A stretch of DNA of 64,000 nt from contig CP136062.1 of assembly GCA_032622095.1 (NCBI GenBank), positions 202,271,959 through 202,335,958 of the forward strand. The letters run 5' to 3'. The notes beneath the pieces were generated by a model, which made no database searches, was not told the DNA's origin, and saw only the letters and a list, made by a program, of their open reading frames with translations. Shown here one piece after another: positions 31,746-43,112 of the stretch (positions are counted from its first letter, which is position 1; each line of letters starts with the position of its first letter). Source of the stretch: Siphonodentalium dalli (Eukaryota > Mollusca > Scaphopoda > Gadilida > Siphonodentaliidae). The position numbers and the translations under genes are program-made.

Positions 31746-32381
31746 CATCCCCCGACAACAATAGAAGTCATAAATAGGATATTTGCTCTTTGATTCCTTT
31801 ACGAAAAAAGATGTTACGTCACGGTGCATATATATCTCTTATTGAATACAGTATTGTTTTAATCTGGAATATGTCTGAAAAATCATATTCTCCAACCTCT
31901 TAAGAAGGTTACCAAAACAGGAACGTGTCCGATTTATAGCTAGGTTGAGATACACTGATAAAACCTCTTTAGTTGGACGGTTTTCATAGAAAGTAAAACA
32001 TAATGACTATAAATTTCCGCTAAACGGATTGTGAACGCACATTTTTGGAACTAGTTGTAACTAAATGTAGCCCATGGATTCCCCATTTCGACATGTTCGA
32101 AAAGTAGTTTTACTCTTATTTCTTCCCAGATGTGAACTTTCCGGTGAATGCTGATGTCTTATGTCCTAGAAAATACGTGTGCCAAATACATATATGTATG
32201 AGGAAACTATCCCCATACATTGTTTACACATCGAATCAGTAAGTCTGTGGAGGTCTTCTTGGAGAAGCGTGATTTTAAAAACTCGAAACCGTCTGTACAA
32301 ACAGTAAAAGTTAATAGGAAATGACGTCGGATGTAGGTCTAGAGTACCTCGTCTGCATGAGATGATTCTCAAGTCATTAAT

Positions 32382-32819
32382 TTGCACATATTTCGTGCGC
32401 TGACCAGCATGGATGAAAGCCTTATGTGGCAGTTTGATTGTCTAGCATCCGGAAAAGAACATGTTCATTTATCACATTTCTTTGACAAACATGTTGTTGA
32501 TCACCATGTTCATGTGGCATTTCTATCCAATGACAACCTTGAAATACCAGTTCATCAAGCTAACTGGTTGATACGTTTACGCCTGTATACGGGTCAGATC
32601 CAGCCGTGGCGCACATTGTGTCTACATATCATTGATGAAATTCACTCAATGTGTAGTAGATATCGGTGTGTCTATATATTTACTAGAATGTTTCTACCCA
32701 TATGGATATACCCTCAGTCGCATGACACGGAATTGTCACATGGAGTGAGAATGGTATACAATGTACGTGCGGAATTTTCATTTTTCCTCTTGATATTGAA
32801 GAAAATAATTTTACTTTGA
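32382..32819 (+). CDS. Open frame of ~145 codons in the element interior, unrecognised
   Basis: It runs from near 32382 (residue 11 starts DESLMWQFDCLASGKEHVHL) through HFFDKHVVDHHVHVAFLSND and VHQANWLIRLRLYTGQ to a stop at 32817. It is rich in His in the first half. Part is open on the other strand too (33051-32683). It may be a remnant of the element's own protein, but no catalytic motif is visible and chance is not excluded. Confidence 0.2.
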   Translation: MHIFRALTSMDESLMWQFDCLASGKEHVHLSHFFDKHVVDHHVHVAFLSNDNLEIPVHQANWLIRLRLYTGQIQPWRTLCLHIIDEIHSMCSRYRCVYIFTRMFLPIWIYPQSHDTELSHGVRMVYNVRAEFSFFLLILKKIILL

Positions 32820-33850
32820 AACTACCTAGTTCCGATAACCAACTTGCCCACCCATTAAGTAACCCCCAGATTATTCGCACTTCCTTCCTGTCCTTTCCAC
32901 TTTCCAGCTTCGCCATCACTGGGTGACCCATTATAGCCCGATGCTTCCGGACTAGACCACCGATGCCCATATATTTGCTGGAAACGTTCCGAATAGTCGT
33001 TATAAGTACAAATATTGACAATGTTTTCAAATAATCCAGATTCGTGCGCAATTTAATTTCTTTCTAATTAATTTCCAGATCGTTCGTTGGAACATTACGC
33101 GCTGAAATGATTGGGATAGTAGTAGATAGTATTGGCAACATGTTTAATGAGTCTGACATCGTTAGTTCACAACCGAAGTGTTGTTTCGGCTTTCCTCTGA
33201 GCAGAATTTAAATTTCGTCAATTTTCGGTGGCCATTTTGGTAGCCATCTTAGAATTTTGAATTGTGATTGGCTACTTATACCCACAAAAACATATTGATT
33301 TCAATCAATGATGTATATTGGTGTCGAATTTCCGTTTTGTCGTTCTGCGTTCTGTAAAATCGAATTTTTGAGGGTTTGGATGAGTCTGGGACCCCATTTA
33401 TGGTATATTTCATTGATCCAATGCTGAATTAACATGAATACGACTATTCAAAGTCGCCAGTCTGAACCATTATCAAACAATAGGAAATGATCTTTAAGAT
33501 ATGAGGCAAAAACTTCAAAATTTCGAGTTTAGGCCGCCATTTTGGCGGCCATCTGGGGCGAGGGGTTCCATTTTTTCTATAGATAGGTGGTATAATACTT
33601 TACATTTGTATACATCTGGCAACATTTGTTCTCACTATAATCGAATTAATCTCAGTCAGAGTCTCTTTTGACTAAGGGCGGCCATGTTGGACGCCACCTT
33701 GGATCCTGGATTTTTCCCAAAGCGGATTTTAGCGGATTTTGGATATGTTGTACCAGAGATTTTCCCGCGTTGAATGACACCAAGATCACGTCTTTACCAA
33801 TTTCTTCTGGGTCAACCCCCTTTTTTGCGTACCACAACCATACTTATATC

Positions 33851-35283
33851 GTAAGAATCTTTTTACAAGTATATATGAATACACAGGATAACTATATATG
33901 AATAAATAGGATAGTTTTACTTACTAGTATATCGGAAGACATGCATGCATGTAGACAATAGTGTATACTATGATTTATATTTTGTGCAGAATCTTTAATT
34001 GCATGTTGCAATCCCCATTTCGGATTATGCAGTTCTTGTACGATTTTAAATCTCAGTAGAGTTTGTTCTTCGCAGTCTGGTGAAATCGGGAAATAAAACG
34101 TATTTAACTTAAGGTTGGCATATTGGCGCCCATCGTTAATGCGGAACTACCTTCTCGTGTGGTTTCAGATATAATTCCCATAATTCATCGGCCAGGTTCA
34201 TATCATACAGAGAATGTCGATGTGTCGCTTTAGTGTATATAATCACTGTCGATGAAAAGAAGATGCCACTGGTATCATATGGTTTTGTTGTCCGTCTAAA
34301 TATTTACAATTACAATTCCTGGTGTAAATATATATTTAAAAAAAATTAAATTCCAAAATAATTCACATCGATATACATCAGTTTGGTCGTTATTTCTCAA
34401 AACTCAGATTCCCAAAACAGAGAAGTGCAAACAACCTGCAAAAATGCAGGACATAACAATTCTCGTATGTTTTCATTTACCGTTGAAATATACACAACGA
34501 GAGAATAGAGTTATCTCGCTTCCCAGCCAATCATTAATGTATCGTAAATGATAAAACAGATGCACGCACCAATGACCTAGCAGATGACATAAACGAGTAA
34601 ACATGTATAGCTGACATTACGCATTCCTATAATCGAATATAGTAGCTTTCATTTCCCATTCCGATGGCGTATCTCAAACGACATACATGTTAGGTTTTAA
34701 TATGATAGATATGCCTTGAACATTGACTACAAACTGGCCACCAAACGGACATGGTTTATTTGAACATTCAACTGTTAAGTATTTCTACGTAATTTGAATG
34801 GAGGAACCACTTAGGTTCGATCTAAAGGCGTTAAATGCTCTAAAAACTGTCAAAGCCAAATAAATGTTCCATCTCATTTCCCTCAAAAGTGAAACAAACG
34901 CTCAATATGTTTTACCATATTAGGAACAGACTAACAGGTAACACTTTTCCAATGCTAAAGAAAATTAGGATGACCCATTTTTCTAAATTCTAAAACTCGA
35001 ATAAGACAGTCTGTGGCAATTAAAGTCTATACATAGATATTTCATGTATTGTTCATCTATTGGATCCTCGGGATCGGACCAGATTGTAACACAAGGGAGC
35101 ATGAATTTAAGCTTCAAACCACCACGGGGGTGTGTGATAACATACAGCTATAATGTCGTTGCCTCCATCTTCGCCATGGCATGGCAGCCTATTATTCTGG
35201 ACGATAAGCTCAATGGGAACATATTGGGAGTTCGAAATAGGCTCATTATGAACTTATGTCAAAATGAAATAAGTCAAATATGG
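33851..35283. other. Non-coding stretch with one repeat fragment
   Basis: At 34742-34990 the landmarks CAAACGGACATGGTTTATTT, AAATGCTCTAAAAACTG, AAACAAACGCTCAATATG and AGGAACAGACTAACAG correspond to the ACGGACATGG repeat family of 38063 and 50338, in the same order. No gene seen. Confidence 0.5.
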
Positions 35284-35847
35284 CACTATTTCAGGGGGGG
35301 GGGGTGAACAAAAATTTCCGGCACATATGCCGGGGTGGGTGGGTGGTCAAAGCCACCAACAAGCAATTTTTTCCGCGACTAAAAAAAAAAATTCCTACTT
35401 GTTTTTTAGTGTTTTGGCAATGAGTTGGGCTTCAAAATCACTTTGAATGAGAGAAATAATTTAATTCTAACTGGTAAACTGACTGCAGGCAGTTATCGTG
35501 TTGTATTTTGTTGCAAATATTGAAATCCAAGATGGCCGCTGGCAGCCATGTTTTTTTGGCCGAATGACCTCAAAATGACTCATTCCTATTTACATGTCCA
35601 TGTTAACATCCATGATAAATAGTATGCACATAAATTCATATACAGCTGTTTACAGTGAATTTCCCCCCGAAAATCTATGTATTAGTGTTAAAAGGGGGTG
35701 GGTGTCAAAAAATGGTCGGAAAAAAACTGCCGAAAACGGAAAAAAAATTGGCGGTGGGGGTGGGTGGGTACAAAAAATAATCGAAAGGGAAAAAATGCCA
35801 TACGTGCCTGAAATTTTTTCCGACCCCCCCCCCCCCCCTGACTATTT
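35284..35847. mobile_element. hAT-like non-autonomous element with an empty-site match
   Basis: The element is 35292-35840 (549 bp), with ends CAGGGGGGGG and CCCCCCCCTG. The left flank CACTATTT (35284-35291) is repeated after the right end as ACTATTT, a duplication of seven bases, or eight with one lost. The related repeat at 20771-20790 reads ATGGCACTATTTGAGCAATA without any insert. CAGGG ends with an 8-bp duplication are standard for hAT. The interior is G-rich on one side (GGGGTGGGTGGG) and has no transposase. The homopolymer ends may be inflated by slippage. Confidence 0.85.
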
Positions 35848-36065
35848 GAGCAATATATTTTCTACAAGCATATTTGCTGCATATACTTTGGGGTAAGTAT
35901 GCAGCACATATTTACCGTCGTATAATGTATTTCCATTGCATGTGGACCGAGTCATTCAACGGAATAACGGGTATGAGTTCACTATGGACTTATTTCAGAA
36001 TCGAAGAAGTCCAATTTGAACCTATGTGAATATTTAGGTTCAATATGAACCTATTTGTCCAGAAT
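35848..36065 (+). repeat. Dispersed repeat, uninterrupted 3' part
   Basis: It contains ATTTGAGCAATAT, CGGAATAACGGGTATGAGTT, CACTATGGACTTATTTCAG, GAATATTTAGGTTCAATATG and AACCTATTTGT. It is the reference for the interrupted copies at 16775-17460 and, in part, 20720-20910. Confidence 0.75.
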
Positions 36066-36198
36066 ATGTTGCTCGTGTTGACTTTTCCGAAAGTGGAGAT
36101 TGTAAAACGTTAAAGGCGATTATGTTATTCATGCCAAGTTAGGTTATTCGCATATACGCCACTTGAAACGTGAGCTACATCACATGCGCGTAGGTACA

Positions 36199-36289
36199 TG
36201 AAACTTAACACCCCCATGCCACCCTTAACACCCCCATGAAACTTAACACCCCCATGAAACTTAACACCCCCACTTAACACCCCCATGTC
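36199..36289 (+). repeat. Short tandem repeat, CTTAACACCCCCATGAAA
   Basis: Five units of about 11-20 bp, each built on CTTAACACCCCCATG, with varying tails (AAA, CCAC, none, TCACC). Confidence 0.93.
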
Positions 36290-37051
36290 ACCAATTTTAC
36301 AAATGATAACGCTACCATGTGAAATAGTTACTTGCAAATACGGTCATAATGTACACGCTGGACAATCTCATCAGACGCGATATCGGCACCTCCAAATGCG
36401 GGAAACTTGACCTCTCATACCCGCCATTGACTGGAGAAATGACACGTTGTTTCCATACAAAGGCACGACATGCTACTACGTGCATATACCGCAGACAAGC
36501 TGTCTATATACGCACCAGTACTCACGAATGGTATGCGGGTCGTTCAGTCATTCCATGCAAAGGTCAAGTTCGTGAAAGGAAAATATGATCTATATATATC
36601 TGTAGATCCTTGTTGACTGACATGACATGGTTGTGATGTTCCACTGACAAACTCTGTTTGATCATTTGACGGGTGTTGTTGGTCCGAAGGTTTGGAAAAA
36701 TGAACATGTTGCAGATGTTCCCATCTGCCGTGAATTTATATCCAATTTATTTAAAACCGTTTTGACTATTTAAATCATCGGTGTCCGTCTGTCATCGCAT
36801 CCGCGTGTGCGTCCGTGCGCCTCGTGTCGTTTCCGGATAACTTTAGTTGTAGTTACCTGACAGTTTGTTATATGGATTACTCACATGGGACAATCGAGCA
36901 TTACTAGGTATTATTTGGGCCTGCGAACTGCCATTGGTCTATATTGTAATCAGAAGCCAAGAGCCCATTTCAAAGCGACTCGCAATCTTAGACATTATGT
37001 TCTGGTAAATCATCGTCCGATCAATATATACAAATCAGGCAATTCTTCAAG
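36290..37051. other. Non-coding stretch, nothing recognised
   Basis: No repeat boundary or gene. A frame of about 79 codons at 36349-36588 is open but has no recognisable features. Confidence 0.45.
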
Positions 37052-37349
37052 GATTGTCCACTTATAAATGGACAATCGGTACCTAAAATGGTCATTAATA
37101 AATGGACAATTCAACCACGCGTGGCACGCGAGCTTGGGATTGTCCACTAAATGAAGACATGTTTTGCTAATCCTGCATGTTAGCTTCATATTTAATATGA
37201 AGGGCAATAACTCTATAAATAATATTAATTTGCTAAATAACGGTGATTTGTATGAGAAGAAGTGTTTTTGACGAAATAACGGAGATATTTGAAGAAGTGT
37301 GTTTAAAGAGCGTTTAAGGTACCGATTGTCCATTTATAAGTGGACAATC
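37052..37349. mobile_element. 298-bp MITE with palindromic inverted termini
   Basis: The left end GATTGTCCACTTATAAATGG, then ACAATCGGTACCT, is reversed at 37317-37349 (AGGTACCGATTGTCC ... GTGGACAATC). Each terminus is itself a palindrome around TTATAA. Two further half-sites occur inside (AAATGGACAATT near 37101, GATTGTCCACTA near 37138). No target duplication is clear. Confidence 0.85.
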
Positions 37350-37484
37350 TTATGCGCATTAGGTGATACAAATACACACACACACACCTTACGTACCGTA
37401 TGTGTGGGAAATACTCACGAATGACGCCTAATTTATCTCATCAGCCGGAGCAAGGATAAGTGTCTTCTAATTCAGCATGGAACA

Positions 37485-37873
37485 TTAACCCTTTACCCAA
37501 CAAACCGGCCAAAACCGGCCAAATAAAGCTTCAACAGCCTAAAATATCTTCGGTCTGTCTCAATAGAACCATACAAATATGGATATCATTGGAACCGGCT
37601 CCTTGACCACATTGTGATAGTTACAGTTATGCCCTGTGCCAATGCATTCTCTTATATATGCGAGTCGACCATAGGTCGCCTCGCATATATAAGAGAATGC
37701 ATTGGCCTAAACAAATTTTTTTTTAACCATTTTTCTTACATTCTTTAACAATTTTATAATTTTTAATGTGTTAAGCCAATGCATTCTCTTATATATGCGA
37801 GGCGACCTATGGTCGACTCGCATATATAAGAGAATGCATTGGCACAGGGCCGCTCTTTTGGGTAAAGGGTTAA
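37485..37873 (+). mobile_element. TTAA MITE family 1, copy C (long form)
   Basis: TTAA at both edges, termini CCCTTTACCCAACAAACC and TTTTGGGTAAAGGG. Left arm of sublineage 2 (GCTTCAACAG, ATCTTCGGTCTGTC, GGCTCCTTGACC). Palindrome 1 has GAGTCGACCATAGGTCGCCTC at its centre. The spacer is TTACATTCTTTAACAATTTT and TAATTTTTAATGTGTTAAG. Palindrome 2 is the reverse of palindrome 1. Confidence 0.95.
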
Positions 37874-38062
37874 ACATTTTGATTGCGGTATAAGGACGAT
37901 ATGGATATGATGCACACACTGGCCACTCATAGGCTTGCCCCGTAACGTCATATATAACACTAGTACATATTGCGGCAATAAATAATGATGATTAACATTG
38001 TAAATGAATATGGAAATGATGAAAGAATATGGCAGCAGTGGCAGATGCGGAAAAAAAAAACT

Positions 38063-38400
38063 TTAAACGGATATGACTCATTTGATGACAAATACACGAA
38101 ATATTGATATACCTGCTTCATATACACTGAAAAATACTTTCCACGGTCACAGCCATTTTCCAGCTTTTTTCAATTTTTTTCGCACATGAGTGAAATAAAC
38201 GCTCTTTATCAGGAATAGACTATAACACGGAACGCTCTTTTCTGTTCCATGCCGTGCGAATGACTGGTTTTTTTTGGTATCCAAACATCGTGTTCAAAGT
38301 TGTATTTGTTATGACTTCAATGCTTCTTTCTGGAACATATACTGATCGTAGAAAGGTAGTTTTAGTGATCTATTTTGATATGTCAAATTTAGGGCAAGAG
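38063..38400 (+). mobile_element. Repeat of the TTAA-ACGGACATGG family, copy at 38 kb
   Basis: It starts TTAAACGGATATGACTCATT. Further landmarks in order are ATTGATATACCTGCTTCATA, CGGTCACAGCCATTTT, AAACGCTCTTTATCAGG, AATAGACTAT, CGGAACGCTCTTTTCTGTT, TCCAAACATCGTGTTC and CTTCAATGCTTCTTTCTGG. All are shared with 50338-50725. The 3' end is not defined. Confidence 0.75.
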
Positions 38401-38629
38401 AAGTACGAATCGTTGATTAGCAGAGTGAATGTCAAAATAATAATATTCAATATACTTTAGAATATTAATAATAGACGCGGCATGATCTCCGTCCTATTCC
38501 ATATTAGTGTCGCACATCCTGCAGCGACAACACATTCTGTCCGAGCTGTACACAACTCACTGTTTATGAAGACAAATATTTTATGCAAATATGTAGTTTT
38601 ATTTGTTGATGTGATAGGATGGGAAGGTA

Positions 38630-38807
38630 CATACGGCAATGATCGAAATGCGTTATTTTCTCTCTGCAATTCTGACGCTGGTTCAAATCCCAGTAAGTGC
38701 GGATTTTGTTTATCCACGATGGGGTGGTAACTTGGTTCGTGTATCACGACAAGTGAGTCAGTTTATTTCCGGGGTCAGTTGTTTCTACGTGCGGTAGAGT
38801 TGTTCAG
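38630..38807 (+). mobile_element. SINE2-type tRNA-derived element
   Basis: A tRNA-like head ends in a good B box GGTTCAAATCC (38680-38690) preceded by TCTGCAATTCTGACGCT. CAGTAAGTGCGGATTTTG, TTATCCACGATGG, GTAACTTGGTTCGTGTATC, ACAAGTGAGTCAGTTTATTT, CGGGGTCAGTTGTTTCTACG and TGCGGTAGAGTTGTTCAG follow. The reverse copy at 43971-44140 matches closely throughout. No target duplication could be fixed. Confidence 0.8.
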
Positions 38808-39047
38808 TATACACCATTATAATTGTGAGGCCTAAGATGAAATCCCTACACATAATGCATATCTTTATATATTCACTCAGAAATATTTCAATGCTGGCAA
38901 AAAGACGGGAATCAGATACCAGATAACTATTTTTTACGATCTTGCTTCCGATCATACTACCATTCCACTGGTTTGTGTCTATTATAGGCATGTGCACATA
39001 CGATGTTCGAGTGTGCTGGCCAAGTTTGGATATAGTGTACCTGAGAT

Positions 39048-39143
39048 TTGCAGAATGAGGTCCCCATAGAGTGAATTTAGTGACGATATCCCACACAGCG
39101 GGCTAGAATCACAAAATTCACCCTCTGGGAACCTCATTCTGCT
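39048..39143. repeat. Imperfect inverted repeat, ~35-bp arms
   Basis: TTGCAGAATGAGGTCCCC and GAGTGAATTTAGTGA (39049-39085) are mirrored by TCACAAAATTCACCCTC and GGGAACCTCATTCTGC (39109-39142). Likely a small decayed fold-back. Confidence 0.8.
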
Positions 39144-39539
39144 TAGGCCTCAACTGCTTGGGATACCTGTGATCATATTGAAGTTCCCCAGTTGAAGTTG
39201 GTGATGTTCACGCATAAGTGACTTCGATTATGCAATATATAGTAGCTGAGCAGAAGGGAAACATAACTAAACAATGTTAATTTGAGACTATATATACTTC
39301 CCAGAAGATGAGGCTTAAGCAGAATGAGCTCATGTCCCCAGTGTGGTCTACCATCATATGCAAAATAAATTGTTTTGGTAACCAGTGACTGATGTAAAAG
39401 GGCACAGAGGGCAACTGAGATGATATTTGCAAATATTTGTTACACTTTTGACATGCGGATGTCACATTTTGTCATTCAAATTGGGTTTGTGTTTTGTATG
39501 TAGCGATGTATAGGACCGCTGATAATGCTTATCGACTTG

Positions 39540-39955
39540 AATATCGACTAGCAAATATACTGAGAAAGATTAAACGGTTGTTGACCAAAATGTCCCCAGA
39601 CGAAAGTGACAGGTTTGAAGGATTGATGGTTGTTCATTAAGGGCAATAATTCAGAGAAATTGTGGGAGAGGTTGATTTCACAGTTAAGTCTATATTAACT
39701 AAAATGTCGAGAAAGGGTCAATAACTCTAAAGTAAAAGATGCGTCCCGGGATGTACGATTCGATGTCGAAAAATGGCGATAACTCCGCCAAAATGAGTCC
39801 ATGCTGGTTGATATATGTTCCAAGTTTTAAAAAAATGACCAGAAAATGACAGAAAACAGGCTCGGACAGACGGGCGGATGGACAGACGGGCGGACGGACG
39901 AGGGTCATTACTATAGTCCTCCGACGGAATGTCGGTGTACAATTAAGACCTTGCT
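39540..39955. repeat. Dispersed GGGCAATAA / GGACGGAC repeat
   Basis: It carries GGGCAATAATTCAGAGAAAT, GGGTCAATAACTCTAAAGTA, GGCGATAACTCCGCCAAAAT, AAAATGACCAGAAAATGA, a CGGACAGACGGGCGGATGGA tract (39863-39901) and CTATAGTCCTCCGACGGAAT. In my knowledge such GGACGGACGGAC elements are very abundant in bivalve genomes. Single copy here, no clear ends. Confidence 0.65.
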
Positions 39956-40696
39956 AGCTACTGTCTGAAGTACATGTAATAGTATTGAATGCGGAATATA
40001 CTCAATATAGGCTCAATAATATGATTTAGTACCTGTGCGTCTAAAATTAAATTAATTATTGCTTGAAGACTATTGAAGGTATATAGCTCGTCTACATGTA
40101 CCGGTGTACATGTCCAATCTGGTGGTGCATACAGTGTTCTCTAGTCACCAATAGCGGTATATCATACCCAGGAATGACGCAACAGGTAAGCACTATACAC
40201 AACTAAATGCTGTCAGTTTCTCACAGTTGGAAATTCAAAATACCTGATGCCACTCAAATGCATTCAGAGTAAACTAGACATCTTTTGTGCAACATTGAAA
40301 TCCAAAGGGAGATCACCATCATGTGTCAGAAATATGTGATATGTTTTTAGCAGTAAAATATTTCCAAAATTGAAATTAATGGAACTTGAGTTGAATCCTT
40401 ATGAAAATCACTCATGACTGGATGTTGTCTTGTGCACTCACTGGTTTATTAGCTTAAGTAGATTCATTTTGGCAGGAACAAAATTTCTCTTGAAAACCAG
40501 AATGTGTCGTTTTGGAAGAAGAGCGCCAAAATTCACACGCAGTATGTTGTCCGACAATATGAAATAGGCATATTTGATGTGCTGTACGTATATTCATGTT
40601 ATTTAAACATGTGAGAAGCTTCAAACTGGCTGAATTCGGAGGATAAAATAAATTTTTTACTAGCTGTTTGTGCTGTGATTTTTAAAGCCACGTTGA

Positions 40697-40757
40697 ACTT
40701 GAACCTCCTACTGGTGACTTGAACCTCCTACTGGTGACTTGAACCTCCTACTGGTGA
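40697..40757 (+). repeat. Three perfect 20-bp tandem units
   Basis: ACTTGAACCTCCTACTGGTG three times without mismatch, starting at 40697, 40717 and 40737. Confidence 0.97.
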
Positions 40758-40799
40758 TTTATAAATGTAGGTAGGATCAGAATGGATAGTGGATATGGA

Positions 40800-41198
40800 T
40801 TCACCCTTTACCCAACAAACCGGCCAAAAACGGCCAAATAAAGCTGCAACAGCCTAAATTATCTTGGGTCTGTCTCAATAAAACCATACAAATATGGATA
40901 TCATTGGAACCGGCTCATTGACCACATTGTGGTGGTTACAGTTATGCCCTGTGCCAATGCATTCTCTTATATATGCGAGTCGACCATAGGTCACCTCGCA
41001 TATATAAGAGAATGCATTGGCCTAAAAAAATCTTTTTTTAACACTTTTTACCATTTTTTCTTACATTCTTTAACAATTTTATAATTTTTAATGTGTTAAG
41101 CCAATGCATTCTCTTATATATGCGAGGCGACCTATGGTCGACTCGCATATATAAGAGAATGAATTGGCACAGGGCCGTTCTGTTGGGTAAAGGGTTAA
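40800..41198 (+). mobile_element. TTAA MITE family 1, copy D (long form)
   Basis: Left edge TTCACCCTTTACCCAACA (TTAA mutated to TTCA), right edge TGTTGGGTAAAGGGTTAA. Sublineage 1 markers: GCTGCAACAG, ATCTTGGGTCTGTC, GGCTCATTGACC. Two palindromes with the standard spacer. Confidence 0.95.
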
Positions 41199-41502
41199 AT
41201 GTGAGTGGTGGAACGGAAAAGTGTAAATGCCAGAACAGTCTGGAAAAGCTTAGTAAAGTCAATTGAAATGCGAGTTTTGGGGTGGGTCCCAAAAACAATG
41301 GTTGAACTTTTAGTGCTCCATGTTTTCAATGATACTACTAGTTTAATGATGTAACTTTGTTTATGGAAGGTTTTCATTTTTGGAACAATTGCCATGGTTA
41401 CCAATCCTCAAACCAGCCGACCCTGTTCTACCTCAAAGTACAGACTAATGCGCACATGTCATATGTGATGCAGTGATAGAGACGAGCCGCCTAACGTTTC
41501 AA

Positions 41503-41765
41503 GGGATGCGAATCGTTGTCATCAAAGTAAACAGTTTTGGAACTGAAACGTTTAAAATGTCATGTAAGCCGCTAGAAGTTACAAGCCTCCCGTCACATAT
41601 AGGTAGGTGTACATGTGTTTTTTTTAAATGAAAAGTCTAGCTGTTCAAAAGGAAACGAATATTTGTCAAAGCAAACGGATTTGGAAATGAAACGTCTAAA
41701 TAATATTGTTTAAGTCTCAAGAAGTATCCGCCGCACGATACATATAGTTGTACAAGGGTTTCTTC
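41503..41765. repeat. Diverged tandem duplication, ~150-bp unit
   Basis: GCGAATCGTTGTCATCAAAG, AACAGTTTTGGAACTGAAAC, GTTTAAAATG and CACATATAGGTAGGTGTACA recur as ACGAATATTTGTCAAAGC, AACGGATTTGGAAATGAAAC, GTCTAAATAA and ACATATAGTTGTACAAGG. Roughly two-thirds identity. Confidence 0.7.
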
Positions 41766-41945
41766 AAACGAACAAGCTCCCCGCGAAATTTAACCCTAAA
41801 TTTAACGACTTTCTTACTCGGCTATTATCACAACACCACTAGCAACTATCAGGTTTGAATAATTCATTGGCGAGACCGAGATATCACAATATAACGCGGG
41901 GAGATTAGGCTTATTCCTCTAGAATAATCTGGCAACGTGCCTCGC

Positions 41946-42731
41946 TATATAATTGGGAGCATGTCAATCAACATAGGATAGAACCACATCGACAGAGGAG
42001 TCTGATCATAACTCAGACAATAGCACAGAAATTTGAACACGTTCAACCAACGATAGTCAATGCATGGATATTTGACAACCGAGCGGCGCGTTTCCGAACA
42101 AACACAAACGGACTTTGCAACAAAGACAGAGTTTAAATTTGCGCTTCTACACTATGCAGTCCAAGACTTTCATATAGTGTTATAACGTTCGCTCAGGTAC
42201 GTTGCGGTATAATAGGACGTTCATATACAAATTTGTACCACGAAGAGAGTTCGACTGCCGGTGTTCGCAACACTGGTGTTAATTTTATTAAAGTCAGAGA
42301 TTTTTAGAGTACCTATTCCGGCCTCGGCTGGAGGTCAGCCGATAAAGCGCGTGTTTGGTTATAGTGGACCCTTCTGCAGTTAGGAATTCCGATCGCTGGG
42401 GTTCGGATGATTGCCAAATACTTACACAGGATACGGATCAATACAAGAATACGCGGCGGAAATGTGAAAAATAGTTTATCTATGATTTCAAATGGGATCC
42501 GTGCATAGCCGATGAGTTGTAGAGAGTTGTATGAAATTAATAGACCGTAGGCACGAAACCTAATACAAACTCTGTGGAACCAGCGTCCAGTTCAGCGTGG
42601 AATGTGAAAACAGTTGTGGACGAAATTCATTGTCTGTGGATTACACTTTAGGAACATTTATTTCAAATTTAGGATTTACGGATGTTATATAGGACACGAA
42701 CGTTCTGTTTGCTGCTAATTATATATGAGAG
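41946..42731 (+). promoter_or_regulatory. Speculative TATA promoter and 5' non-coding exon
   Basis: TATATAATT at 41946 is followed, after a typical distance of about 30 bp, by 750 bp with balanced composition and no repeat of this window. It ends in GAGAG-GTACGTGATGG, a good splice-donor match at 42731/42732. There is no long ORF in between, so if real this is a 5' UTR exon. Each signal could occur by chance. Confidence 0.15.
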
Positions 42732-43086
42732 GTACGTGATGGTGTCAGTATTTCATACAAGTCTTTTTTATAAATATATAAGGCAATAATCTTATTATTT
42801 AAAAAAATATATAAAATAAATTTATTTATGATAATATATACATGGAGTGGTATGACCCTGTGATACACCAGTAACGATTACATAATTTCAGTTCATTTTA
42901 GCATCATCACAAACATTCGTTAGATTACTAGCTGGTTCCAGTCCGTTTATTTATTGACAGTGTCGGATATTCTCTTTCCATAAGAACATTACTTTTACTT
43001 TAAACATATTTTATTGTAAATTCCTTTACAAAAACGTGATTGGGGTACAAGTTTTAACAACTTACAATGTCCCCGCTCCCAGATAC
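42732..43086. other. AT-rich stretch, nothing recognised
   Basis: Long A/T-only runs at 42766-42840. No feature beyond base composition. Confidence 0.5.
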
Positions 43087-43112
43087 AATATATATATATA
43101 TATATATATATT
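43087..43112. repeat. TA microsatellite
   Basis: About 12 uninterrupted TA dinucleotides. Confidence 0.97.

Larger units (their letters stand above)
30284..33850. mobile_element. ~3.5-kb element with ~490-bp terminal inverted repeats
   Basis: The left arm 30296-30785 and right arm 33346-33829 are long reverse complements. Shared blocks in order inward are ACCCAGAAGAAATTGGTAAA, ATTCAGGATCCAA/ATGGCGTCCAACATGG, AAAAGAGACTCTGACTGAGA, ATTATAGTGAGAACAAATG, AACCCCTCG, GCCGCCA-ATGGCGGCC, and AATTCGATTTTACAGAA at the inner edge. Outer boundaries are blurred and no target duplication was found. The interior has no recognisable transposase. Long arms suggest a Mutator-like or fold-back DNA element, unassigned. 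Confidence 0.8.
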
